Translations under genes and position numbers: made by a program
Shown here: positions 1 to 11,100 of the stretch, piece after piece
Position numbering within the stretch: the stretch's first letter is position 1
Layout of the letters: every line of letters begins with the position of its first letter
Virus record (IMG/VR): IMGVR_UViG_3300030116_004105
Coordinates: 62,074 to 95,981 of that record
Reading direction: 5' to 3' (one strand)
Length of the DNA stretch: 33,908 bases
From: a virus
Notes under the pieces: model-generated
What the model was told of the DNA's origin: nothing
Database searches by the model: none
Seen by the model: the letters and a program-made list of their open reading frames with translations, nothing else

Positions 1-2
1 AA

Positions 3-782
3 TTTGATGGTAATTCAGCTATGTATCTTAAAGGTACAAGCGATCCGATACCTGAGTTTCTAGCTAAAAAGCTTTTGGAATATATTGACAAAGGTTTGAA
101 TGTAGAAGCTCTGGTTAACTTCTGGAAGAACACGCTTCTTAATCCTGATAAAGGTGTAAGACAGCAGTTGTTCAGCTTCTTAGAACACAATGGTCATCCT
201 ATTACAGATAAGGGTTACTTCTTGGCTTACAAAGCCGTGGGTATTAAACGTAAGTTTGATGTAGAAACCGGTGAAGAGATAGTCAATGTAAGATATGATG
301 AGGATACGGGAGAAAGAGTTGAGGAAAAACTTTCGCAGTCCATGACATTCAAACCTTTTCATTCTGGCTCACATGGTATGACAATTAAAGTCGGCACGCC
401 TATAACAATGCCGAGAGAAGAGTGTGACTCTGATCCTGATGTAACATGTTCAGCAGGTCTACACGTAGGTTCTATGGCGTATGTTCGCGATTTTGGACAT
501 AGTGATAGAGTAGTATTGGAGGTATTAGTTAGTCCTCGTAATGTTGTAGCGGTGCCATCTGACTACAATAATACGAAGATGCGATGCTGTGAGTATTATC
601 CTATTGCTATTACAAATGGTGAGAATGAGAATATCTATCTTGAATCTGATTATGCTGCATATGATCATGCTTCTATGGAGGCTGACATTGTAAGCTATGA
701 AGAATCTAAGAGAGATGTAATCAAGGAAATCGAGCGAGAGCTCGCAGAACGGAAAGCAATAGCTGAAGAATTAGTATCATGA
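3..782 (+). CDS. rIIB: rIIB-like protein, 5' end cut by window edge
   Basis: Resembles phage T4 rIIB, a membrane-associated protein linked to exclusion and lysis phenotypes in T4; its biochemical role is unclear. The conserved core is visible: a segment ending in LLNPD, then FLEHNGHPITDKGYFLAYKAV, then HSGS, an MPRE segment, CSAGLHVGS, and a VVAVPSDYNNTKMR segment near the end. An acidic insert of about 40 residues between YKAV and HSGS is absent from T4. The first Met in the window is at base 21, but the frame is open to base 3, and the residues before that Met (FDGNSA) align with the T4 region around EGGSLFY. The true start is therefore probably upstream and the gene is truncated here. The stop overlaps the next start as ATGA, so the two are likely translationally coupled. 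Identity is from recalled family motifs. Confidence 0.85.
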   Translation, partial: FDGNSAMYLKGTSDPIPEFLAKKLLEYIDKGLNVEALVNFWKNTLLNPDKGVRQQLFSFLEHNGHPITDKGYFLAYKAVGIKRKFDVETGEEIVNVRYDEDTGERVEEKLSQSMTFKPFHSGSHGMTIKVGTPITMPREECDSDPDVTCSAGLHVGSMAYVRDFGHSDRVVLEVLVSPRNVVAVPSDYNNTKMRCCEYYPIAITNGENENIYLESDYAAYDHASMEADIVSYEESKRDVIKEIERELAERKAIAEELVS

Positions 783-1465
783 GCCATACTGCAGATACTA
801 TGATTAACACTCGTAATATTGCAGTAGATACTATTGGTGAATCCTGGGCCCAACATTTGGGCTCAGAATTCTCCAAAGAATATATGGCTATTCTATCTGC
901 AACTCTTAAACGAGAAAGAATGACGCATACAATATACCCTGAACAACAGGATGTATTTAATGCGTATTTACATACACCTTACGACAAAGTTCGTGTCGTA
1001 ATACTAGGCCAGGATCCGTATCATAATGGTGCGGCGGACGGTCTAGCATTCAGTAGCAAAAAGCCTAACTTTATACCGCAGTCTTTGCGTAATATATTTA
1101 AAGAGATAGGCTATGATGCTGTAAAAAGTCCTAGTTTATATCGATGGGCAGATCAAGGTGTGTTATTACTTAACACATGTCTTACTGTTCGTAAAGGTAT
1201 GGCAGGATCACATTCAAAGATTGGTTGGCAAGAGTTTACTCTTCGTACAATACAGGCTTTGAATGATAGACAAGATCAGATTATCTTTCTGCTTTGGGGT
1301 GCTCATGCACAAAAGTATGATGAGTACATAGAGCCTAAGCATATAACATTAAGGTCCGCTCACCCTTCACCGTTTTCTGCGCACAGAGGGTTTCTAGGTA
1401 GCGGACAATTTAAATGGGTAAATGATTATTTTAGTAGTACAGGCCAGGATATAATAAACTGGTAA
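779..1465 (+). CDS. ung: Uracil-DNA glycosylase, family 1 (UNG)
   Basis: Removes uracil from DNA by cleaving the N-glycosidic bond, the first step of base excision repair. At 228 residues it has the usual UNG length. The water-activating motif GQDPYH is at residues 77-82 (catalytic Asp79), a SLRNIFKE helix follows, then the WADQGVLLLN segment with the uracil-binding Asn, a beta strand IIFLLWGAHA, and the DNA-intercalation loop HPSPFSAHRGF beginning at His195. All catalytic residues seem intact. It starts at ATG 779 inside the rIIB-like stop (ATGA) and is the last gene before a hairpin terminator. Crass-like phages often carry a UDG in the replication module, which fits this + strand operon. 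An active UDG implies the phage genome is not uracil-substituted (inference). Confidence 0.97.
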   Translation: MSHTADTMINTRNIAVDTIGESWAQHLGSEFSKEYMAILSATLKRERMTHTIYPEQQDVFNAYLHTPYDKVRVVILGQDPYHNGAADGLAFSSKKPNFIPQSLRNIFKEIGYDAVKSPSLYRWADQGVLLLNTCLTVRKGMAGSHSKIGWQEFTLRTIQALNDRQDQIIFLLWGAHAQKYDEYIEPKHITLRSAHPSPFSAHRGFLGSGQFKWVNDYFSSTGQDIINW

Positions 1466-1513
1466 GATCTAGCTGTGTTGTTGATTACTTGTTGTTGTTG
1501 CTAGGGATAGATT

Positions 1514-1537
1514 GAGGGGCTTTATGCCCCTCTTTCT
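1514..1537 (+). terminator. Intrinsic terminator at the convergent gene junction
   Basis: A perfect 7-bp GC-rich stem GAGGGGC / GCCCCTC with a TTTAT loop is followed by TTTCTATT on the + strand, 49 bases after the UDG stop. It lies in the only intergenic space between the + operon and the - strand late block (1466-1538). On the - strand the stem is not followed by a T run, so it should mainly stop the rightward transcript. Confidence 0.8.
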
Positions 1538-1538
1538 A

Positions 1539-1985
1539 TTAATCTTGACAAGCTACAAATACTTCTATTTGTATAGTACCACTAGATGACTTTGCAGCTA
1601 TACTATCTATATTAGCTAAAGTCTCACTTGTACTAAGCGCTGTATCACCATCCTCCATTGCATCCATTTTGTTGTTTCCTAGTAAGAAATGATCTTCTGA
1701 TTCTAGTTTTACAAAATATTGCGAGTCTGTCATTTTTACTTTAAGAGTTATATCTGCAGATCCATCTAGGTTTGTAATACGTAAATATTGTACAGAGTCA
1801 TCTTTAAATGTACCTGCTGATGCAGCTGCACCAAATTTAACTACATCTACGTATGCTGTACCTACATCCATAATTCTGTGTGATACTTCATTTACAGTTT
1901 CAGTGTGTGTATTTGTTGTACCTCTATCAGTACTACCGTCACCCATTGTAACGGCTTCAGTTAATGTTATTGTTAGTGTTGCCAT
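1539..1985 (-). CDS. Small beta-rich protein, likely virion component
   Basis: This 148-residue protein is the last gene of the leftward block. It is rich in Thr, Ser, Asp and Ala with short alternating hydrophobic strands (for example LTITLTEAVTM and VQYLRITNLDGSADITLKV) and no signal peptide or membrane segment. The composition and pattern resemble small structural proteins of marine phages, such as head decoration or tail-surface proteins, but I recognise no named family. ATG at 1985 is chosen because it opens directly into the conserved-looking MATLTITLTEA strand. Its start lies inside the end of the 54-residue ORF (29-base overlap). The only cysteine is near the C-terminus (VACQD). The virion role is inferred from its place at the end of the structural operon. 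Confidence 0.7.
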   Translation of the reverse strand: MATLTITLTEAVTMGDGSTDRGTTNTHTETVNEVSHRIMDVGTAYVDVVKFGAAASAGTFKDDSVQYLRITNLDGSADITLKVKMTDSQYFVKLESEDHFLLGNNKMDAMEDGDTALSTSETLANIDSIAAKSSSGTIQIEVFVACQD

Positions 1986-2121
1986 TGTCTATAATTATAT
2001 AAATTTGTATTAATCCTAAAAATAATTGCACTTCATAATACGGTGCATACTCTTCTGGTTGGAAATGTCTTACGCCAACTATTAATCCTTTTGACCATCC
2101 TATACCGAATTCAAACTTCAT
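1957..2121 (-). CDS. 54-residue ORF coupled to the giant gene by TAATG
   Basis: The stop of the 4898-residue gene and the start of this ORF share a base (TAATG), a classic coupling arrangement repeated elsewhere in this operon. The product starts MKFEFGIGWSKGLIVGVRHF, continues with an acidic PEEYAPYYE segment, a hydrophobic stretch LFLGLIQIYIII, and an Asn/Thr-rich tail, ending at TGA 1957-1959. Without it the 135 bases between the neighbouring genes would be unexplained. The pattern FGxGWxxG...YxEVQLFLGLIQ resembles small uncharacterised phage proteins I have seen, but I know no function. The 3' end overlaps the start of the 148-residue gene, suggesting a second coupled re-initiation. Moderate confidence because the gene is short. 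Confidence 0.7.
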   Translation of the reverse strand: MKFEFGIGWSKGLIVGVRHFQPEEYAPYYEVQLFLGLIQIYIIIDNGNTNNNIN

Positions 2122-5100
2122 TAATCTTTTTCTATTTGCGTTTCCATTAGGTAATCTATAGATCTTATTGAGTTACCAAATGGAACTACCTTCATCCATT
2201 TTTTATTAAGTGGATCTCTTCTACTTTCTTCATAGCCTTCTTTATCATCTATGTAATCATATGTAGCTGTTGCTGCATTGGAGAAATCTTTAACTGTTTT
2301 TAATACTGGTGCTGGATTTCTTAATACTTCCATAGCTGTACTAGGACGCGCATAAAACTCACCATCCTGTTCTAATCTATAGAATGTATTTTGAAGCAGT
2401 CTATATACTTTTTCAGTTTCTTTATCATCTTCATCTGCGCCTAGTGCTCTTAATAAATTTCCTGCTGCCATTACAGCAAGATAAAATTTAAGTCCTGCCA
2501 TATTCTTACGCATATTAGCAAATGTAAGATCATCTTTTATGTCACCTCTCATAGACTCCTCAGATACTCCATACCCTAGAGTCAATGTATTTAATATACT
2601 TTTACCAAACATTTCTAATGATCCTTTTAGACCTACTTTACCAAAAGACATATATCTACCTTCTGTATATCTTCCAAGTTGCGCGTTATAAACTTTTCCA
2701 CCCCATCTAGTGTTTAAACCTTCAAAGGCCCATGTTCTAAACTGTGTACCTATTCTACCCCACACTGATTTTTTAATTAGTAAAGCTGAATTAGGATCAT
2801 AGTTACCATGATTTACTTTATTCATTTCAATAGTTGCATCTCTAAACTCTGTAAATTTATTTTGAGTTTCTGCATCTACCTTCATTGTCCAGTCACTTTC
2901 CAGGCTTTTAAATTCCTCTTTGATACTACCTTCATTATCATATATATCCCACAAAGTATTACCTTTATCATCTATTTTTGTATTTAACATTTTAGCCACC
3001 ATTGGAGCTATTTGATTCATATACTCTGTGCTAGTTTGTAGGAAGAATGGATTCAGTTTAGACATATATTTATATCTTGTCTTTTTAGTTTTACCGTAAT
3101 ACGTATCTAACTGTTCAAATAATATCCCATATTTTTCTGCTAGCTTTTCTGCTTTATTTGCTGTTCCAGGCACATACTCTTTAAACATTAAAGCATATGC
3201 TTTTGTCAATTGTTCTGTAGAATAATCTTCATTACCTGCAGCGTGTACAAAGTTAGCTATTGTACCAAATGATAAGTTGTTTACACCGGACATTAAGTTC
3301 CAACCTAAACCTTTTAGCTGTGTATACTCTACAAGTCTTTCTAGAGGTTTTCTATAGCTTATAGGTTTTTTGTTTAGTTCTTTTAATCTTTCATCTAGTT
3401 TTGCTTTTTCTTCAGCATAAACACTATCATCTATTTTATTTGTTTTGTAGTCTGCTTGCAGTTGTTCAAACTCTTGTTTAACTTCTGCTACTTTTTGAGA
3501 TAATACAATACCTCTTTCTACAGTATCTTTAGATACTCCATATAAATTAGAATCTATTGCATACTGCACAGCCTCTTGTGTATTTTTTAAACCACCAACT
3601 TTACTATCTAATTTAAGTGCTCTGCTAATTTTTCTCATCATAGGAGATCCTGTAGAATCTAACTGAATCTCTTTTGCTTCTCTTATCACTCTTTGTAATA
3701 ATAAAATTTTATCTTCTACTTGTGATTTGTAGTCATAGCTTACAGACATAGCTGCAAACATTTTCATAACTTTTTCTATATCATAAGATTTTTCATCTGC
3801 TTTACCTCTTAGCATTCTAACCGGTATATTTTTTTCTATCTCTCCAGTATCAGGGTTTCTTACACCCTTAGTTGCAACCTGTGGATTAAGAGTTACATCT
3901 TGATCTAAGTTCCATAAATAGTCTGCTATTTTACTACCTTTCATTGCGCTAAATATTGCACTAGTTCCTTCATTTTGTATTTGTTCTACAAATCCACGTT
4001 TAGCAAATGGGAAGAAGTTCTCCGGTAGTGTAGCTACTAATCCTTCAGGTAGTAAAGTTATTAGATCCTTCATAGTGCTAGTATAGAAGTCATAGAACTT
4101 TTTAAGTTGAGGATCCTTTTGTATAGCAGTGTATCTGCTATCATAATACTTTGGTTTATTTAAAGGAACATTTACTAAAGCTTTATATCCTTCATTTCTA
4201 GCAAGTTTTTTACCTCCACCATATCTAGAGTTTAAATGATACAAAGGACTATATCTTTCTTTGTATCTAAGTTGTCTACTATTTATAGTAGCTCTAAACT
4301 CTTCTATGTTACCAGCATTATTAGATTCCTCTAATTCTATCTCCATCATTCTCTGATCCTCAGCTGCCTTATACTTTTTATATTTTTGTAAAGCTTCTTT
4401 TATTAATGCATCTCTTCTTGCTGTATCTCCTATTTGTTGATCTAAATACTCCATGTATTCTTGCTTAGATTTGAACGGTGAATTAAATGAAGCTTCTTCA
4501 TCAATAAACCATCTTATATCAATTGCAAACTCAATAGAGTCAAGATCTCTCATTAGTTGTACAGTTGCAATATTTTTTGCACTATCTCTAGTTGCCTTAG
4601 CCATTTTAGCACGATACTTACCAAGTATTTTACCTCTAGCTTGATTGTATGCAGAACTGTATGGTGATATAAAGTATCCTGTTAATTTACCTTTATCATC
4701 CTTTTGGAAGAATAAGTTAGGATCTTTTTTGAACGCAGCACTATTCTGAATATCAGCCATTGCTGATTCTATTTCTAAGAACCTAGATTGTATGTCTGTA
4801 TCTGCATTTCTATTTGCTGCTTTTAAATATTTATCTAGCATTCTAACAACTGGATGACTAAATTTACTAAGGTCTAAGAATCTAGATTTTCTATAAGTCT
4901 CTCCCTCTATATTCTTAAGCTGTTCAGCTGTTACTGCTTCTGTTTCAGGTAGCTCTTGATTAATTACTTCTACAGTCATATCAATAAGCTTATCTAACAG
5001 ATTTACTTTTATATTACTAGCTAAAGAACTTTGGCTTTTTAATAATTCGTTAAATCTATCTCCTACCTTTCTTTCAGTTTTATCTAAATATTTACTAGTA

Positions 5101-8100
5101 ACTTTAGTGTAGTCATACATGTCCACAATATTCAACGCTTCTTTTATCTCTACCTCAGTAGGATTTTTAGAGTTTGCAATACCATTGGCCCATCCTAGTT
5201 GTAGTGACATAATAGAATCAAGATTTCCATATGTCTTTTTACTTTTTAATGTGCTTATCTGGTCTCTATATACATTAAGACGCTCTTGCATTTTTTTACC
5301 TGCTGCAGTTTTGATTACCTTATCTGTAAGCTTACCTTTTAATTTATCAGCACGCTCTTGATATACTGCTAAGACTTCATCTATAACTCTACCTGTTTTA
5401 TTTTTATTTGCAGCCATGTAATTTAAAGAGAACAGTTGACTATCTCTATAATCTTGTAGGGCCTTATCAAACTCTTCTTGTGTATACTCACCATTTTTCA
5501 TTCTTGTATAACTAGCTAGCACGTGACGTGGCTCAGATATATATGGGTTAAGTGGGAATACACCAGCTTCTTGTTCAGCTTTCTGTGCAGTTTTTGTTGC
5601 TTGTTTTCTAGCTGGAGCTTCTACAATGAATGACATTATACTATCTACAGATTCTGCAAGTAGACTGTCTTTATTTACAGCTACACCTAAATCTACACCA
5701 AGAACTTTTAAGAAGTCTTTTATTAATTGTTTAAATCTCTCAAACAAATTCTTTTTACCTGGTACAGTATTTAGGAAAGATTGCACTTCTTTCTGTGTCA
5801 TTGTATTTGTAACAAACTCTTGAGGATTACTAAATGCATACTGTAGTGTTTTATATTGTACAGTGCCTTCTTCTATCTCCCCTTTCTTAACAGCTGCTTT
5901 AAATGCACTATTAGCAGCATTCGTTAAATAACTTACCTTTCTACTAAACTCACTACTACTATCTGCTACCTCTGAACTTAAGAATCCATGTAGCATTTCA
6001 TGTAGTATAGTTTCCTGTAGCTTCTCTGGGTATCGAGTTATTGTTTCTCTATTTATAACTACCGCCCCATCTCTATACAATCCGTATGCAGAATTACCAT
6101 CTCTATCAACTAAGCCGTCCTCTATAAGTATTTCTTTTATAGCGCTACCTTTTGTATCTATATTCTTAGATAGCATAGTAGCTAATCTACTTAAAGATTT
6201 ACTTTGTGTATCTTGCATTACTGCACTTAACAGTTCTTTTACACCTGCTCTACCAGGAGTAGCATACTTCATAGATATAGGATCTAATCCGTATACACTT
6301 ATATCAGTAGGAGCTTTTGTAGTTGATACTTGTGGTACCCCTACATTTGTCTTCACTGCTTTAGGTATATTATTCTGCGGTAGGATACTCTCTTCTGTTA
6401 TCATTCTACCGTCTTTTAAGAACTTAGTTACTCCTGAGTATTCACTAACTTTTGAATAACCTTGTCCTGCAGTTTGATAACCTTTCTTACCTATTCTTCT
6501 AAATACAACATTACCATCTTTATTTACTCCTATCTTTTGGAACAACTCTAATCCGGTAGGTCTTTCTGCAGCTATAACTTCTATATATAGTAAGTTTCCG
6601 TCATCTCTTTGATAAACAATTCTATTAAACTTATTGCTATTATCCGGTTGCGGTAGTTCAAACTCATAGTTTATAGTTTTACCATCAAACTGTATTGTAC
6701 GCATCGGGCTTACAGATATATCTTGCAACTCTTTTCTAGATAAAGCAACTGCTCTATTAGGATTGTGCTGTAGATATTCTACCATAAGCTCTAGTATATT
6801 TATAGACTCTGGAGATGTCGGTGAATTTAGATTTTTTTGTTCTTCACGCAATGCATCATAGAAACCTATTTGATCTAGATATGCAGTATTCATAAACTTA
6901 GAGAAGTTGGTAGACGATTGTACACCGCCTGTTAGGTATGTGTACTTAACAATATCTTCAAACAATTCTCTATGTCCTACTTCTGCTGATTCATACAATG
7001 ACACAAAGTCTACAGCCATCTGGTCTGCTATGTCATCTTGTTTTGAATTTACGTATGTAATACTAGCAGGTACACCTTTATTTGGTTTGTTCAGTAGTAA
7101 TCTACTAATAAATAGATTTCTTCTACCAAAATCTGATTCCTGTACCTTTTCTATTCTTGCTGCTATGTTCTCATCCGGGTCAGATAGTAATCTATATCTC
7201 GCCGCTGTTGCATCTTCATTAAAGGTTTTCTCAAAGGCTCTTACAAAACTTTTATTTAGTAATGAGTTAAACAGATCCTCTCTTAATTTTTGGCTAACGT
7301 TTTCATTACCTGTAAACTGTTGCCAAAGATTAATCATTCGCTGATGTGATCTATTACTAAATGGTAATATTTCAGATAGACTTGTATATACTTTAGCGAA
7401 TTGTTTGTACATTTCTTCTAGTTGTCCATCTGCTAAATTTTCTACACCACCAATAGTTGATAATTGTTTTTCAAATACAGCCTCCATATTATCAATACGT
7501 TTCTGTGCTTCAAAGATTGTACTACCAATACCTTTAGTTCTTGGTGATACTATACCTCTTTGTAGTTTACGTACAGGGTCAGATGAATTCTGTAGTTGTT
7601 TGAATCCTGCTAGTATAGCCATTTGAGTTTTATAGTAACTAGGGTTTGGTTTGTTTCTAGTTCTAAGCTGATCTAAAAACTCTTGAGAGCTAAATGTCAT
7701 AAACTCTCCATCCGTAGTTGATCTATATTGATCTAAGTTTGCAGTGTAATCTGCTTCAGGGTCTAGTCCTGCTTTCTGCGCAAGTATAATCATAGACGCA
7801 TTGAATGCATCATTTCTAATTTGCTCTTCAGTTCTGAATCCTCCTTCTATTTGTGCAGAGTAGTAGTCAACCTGTTTTGTATATTCTTCTATAGCTTCTT
7901 GGCGTAAGAAGTATACTAGTTGCTCTCCGTGTATAGAATCTGCAGAGGCCTGATCTTTATACATTAGTGTAAATAGCGCTACATCGATTGTAGCATTATT
8001 TATACCTGCTCTACCCAGCACGGCTTCATTAGCATTATCCACTGCAGCATTTTGTACACTACGTATGTTATCTGATGCAGATCTTATAGCATCTGTTAAA

Positions 8101-11100
8101 GCATTTGTAGTATAAGACTTACCTCTGTAAGAAGATATATTAGTTAGTTTTAAATTTTTATTTTCTACACCACCTTTAAAGAATATAAATGGTATTGGCT
8201 CTTGAGTTCTACTAGATACATTTATTGTTATGTTTTTACCTTGTAGTGCGGCGTGCATAACAGCAGCTAGAGATGCAGGCCCAATAAGTTGCTTACCTGT
8301 TCTTTGGCTGATTGTGTTATCTATATTTGTAGTTACAAAAGATGGGTCATTTATTTCTGACTCTTTACCTAGTATACCATCTACTACATCTGCAGCTTGT
8401 TTAAGATCGTTGTTATCTAATTTACTTGTTGCTTTTCTTGTAGTTTCGTCAAATATTATCTTTTTAAATAACTCATAGTACTCATCCTGCAGCTTTTGTA
8501 GTTCAGATAAATCAGACTTTATTTTGACTGTACCATCTTTATTTACCTCAAACTGCTTGAAGTATGTGTATGCTGTATCCCAGTCAAAGTCACTACCCAT
8601 CTGGTCTATAACTTGATCAGGCACAATTACACTAGATGTAGAAGTTTTAGGTAAAAATCCTACAATCTCTACAGGAACTACTGATGGTTTACCTTGTCCA
8701 GGTATACGATAGAGTATTCTTTCTCTAAGCTCTTGTGGCAGTATATCTGTACGTAGGTATCTTATTCCATTTGTTATTGTTGTATATTTTTTAGAACTAA
8801 GATCAACACTTTTACCGTTTGAATCTGTGAATACCGGGCTAATAAATATTTGTGCAGGTAATACTTTACCATCTTTACCTTTTCTTACTCCCTGTAAACC
8901 TACAGACTCATCAAATGCATTTTCTGTTTCTATAAGTGTAATTCCATTTTTAATTTTATCAAGCTCTCCACTAGATACAAACTGATCCCATCCAAATCCA
9001 CCTCTAGCTTCAAAGCCTGCAGACGACGCTTGTACAAGTGACTCTCCAGGTATTTTAATTTTTATTATTGCTTTATTAACTAGAGATAGTACTAAAGAAT
9101 CTATATTTTTTCTAGCATGGTTAAATATAAGTGGTGATTTAAATACACGTTCTACTGCACCTGATACATCTTTTAGTGCTAACTCTGATATATCTTTATC
9201 AGTCCACTTACGTGCTATTGCTTCTTCTTTAAGCATCTTAGCTAGTGTGGTAGGATTAGGTACGTATGCGCTACCATCAGGACTTACTTTTATACCTAAC
9301 TTATCAAACAATCCTTTTGCACCAAGTTGCATAAACTTTTTATGTAACTCTTCTTTTTGGTCTCGTAGATCACTGTATGATTCTCCAGTTGTAGATAAAG
9401 TTTTACCTAGCATATCATCAAATGCTAAAACATCTAATTGAGAAGAATATGCATTCTCACCAGTATCAGTTCCTTTTTCTTGCTGTATACCTAAACCAGA
9501 TCTACTAATGGACCGTCTTCCTCTTTCCATCTCTGCTGTTACTTCAGGTAAAGATCTTACTTTACCGTTTGCATCATAGATATTAATTGGATTTACTGCT
9601 CCTGTTTTATCAGAGGTCATATGTCCTAACCTATCTATACCAGTATTCTCCATTGCTACACGGATGTTATCTAATCCGTATCCTGTAGTTTCTTCAGGCC
9701 ATAGGTATCTAATATGTGACTTTCTAAATAGTTTATTGTTACTATCTTGATCTACTCTTATATCGTTTTGTACAAATACAGGCTTATCTGCCATCATTAT
9801 TTTTTTGTACTTGTTTATCTCTTCTTTAGTTAGTGCTTCATTAAGTTTAAAAAAGTTTCTTACATTGTCTGGGTCATTCTTAGCTGCATTGTAAGCAGAT
9901 AATATTTTATCACTTATGTCTTTTGGTAGTTTACCTGCAGATAGTTTAGATTCTACCATCTCAGCTATTGTACCATACTCTTGAGCATCTGTTCTTTCAA
10001 TACCATCTTTAACTGCGTCGTTTGCTGTAGCTATTGTTACACTTGGCATTGTGTATTGTGGCGTAGATGCAGGAGATATTAGATCTGCTTTACGTTTTTC
10101 ATAGTTGTTAAGCGTTTCTTTTATATCATCTTTTAATGTAGCCCCAGGTTTCTTACTTCTTTTAAAAGCATGCGCGGGATCATTACCAAATAATTTTACT
10201 ACTTCATTATTAGATACTATATAGTTTAGGTTATAGTCAGCAATAGCTCCTGCTAATTTATCTGCTTTCGTTTTATAGAATGCAGATTGTTTTCCAAACT
10301 TCTTATTTATGTATCGTTTATCCAGGAATTTTTCTTCTATACCAAGCTCTTGTAATCTATCTATATGTGAGTTGATTTGGTTTATCACATTCTGTTTTAC
10401 CGTAGCACGTATAAACTCTATAGGGTCTTGTGCATCAAACACGTTCTCCTGATTAGGGTCATATGCATTTAGATAATTGAACATGTAGAAGTATTTTGCA
10501 CCCTCTTCATAAGGCCCTCTATTAACTCCTTCTATCTCTTTATAATTTTCAATTCTATTATACTCATCTATAGCGTAGTTATATATCTGTTCTAGGGCAG
10601 GATCTAGTATATCAGTTACCTTTCCATTCTCAGTTCTTATATTTTCTACTGTGTTTGTTAACCTAGGAGCTTTTATTATTGGTGCTATATCTTTATCCGC
10701 CGTAGTTATAGGGAAGAAGTATGCATCTTTATTTCCTTGATTAGCAAAAGCATTGAACAAAGTTATCTCTTGTAAAAATTTACCTTGTTCTTTTCTATTT
10801 GTAGCGTTTGCATTAAATATAGTTGAGTCAAACATAAGAAGCTCCAAGTACTTATCATCGTTTTGTAGGCCTTGTCCCCATACAGAGTTTTTATTGTAGC
10901 TTAGCGATAATAGATCATTTAGAAGATTCTTATCTTGTATATAATCAGCTAAAGTTCTACTCATACCAAAATGATTCTGGAATGGGTATATAAGATTACC
11001 TTTTGCATCTCTAAAACTATCTCCGTATAAAGCGCCTCCAAAGTCTACAGTAAGTTTTAATAATCCATAAGCAGCTCTTTCACGATTAGGGCCGTCGTAT

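Noticed and set aside
1474-1503. GTT/TTG-rich short repeat after the UDG gene
   Set aside because: Only a few triplet copies, no dyad or attachment-site features; low-complexity sequence before the terminator.
1514-1537. Hairpin as a bidirectional terminator
   Set aside because: The stem is symmetrical but only the + strand has a following T-rich run; the - strand reads AATCTATCC after the stem. Termination of the late transcript here is possible but not supported.
9024-9080. Second double-psi-barrel (beta-like) lysines in VNKAIIKIKIPGESLVQ (residues 2580-2596)
   Set aside because: Position upstream of DFDWD is right and Lys are present, but no diagnostic beta-subunit motif is visible, so I do not annotate it; a structure prediction would decide.
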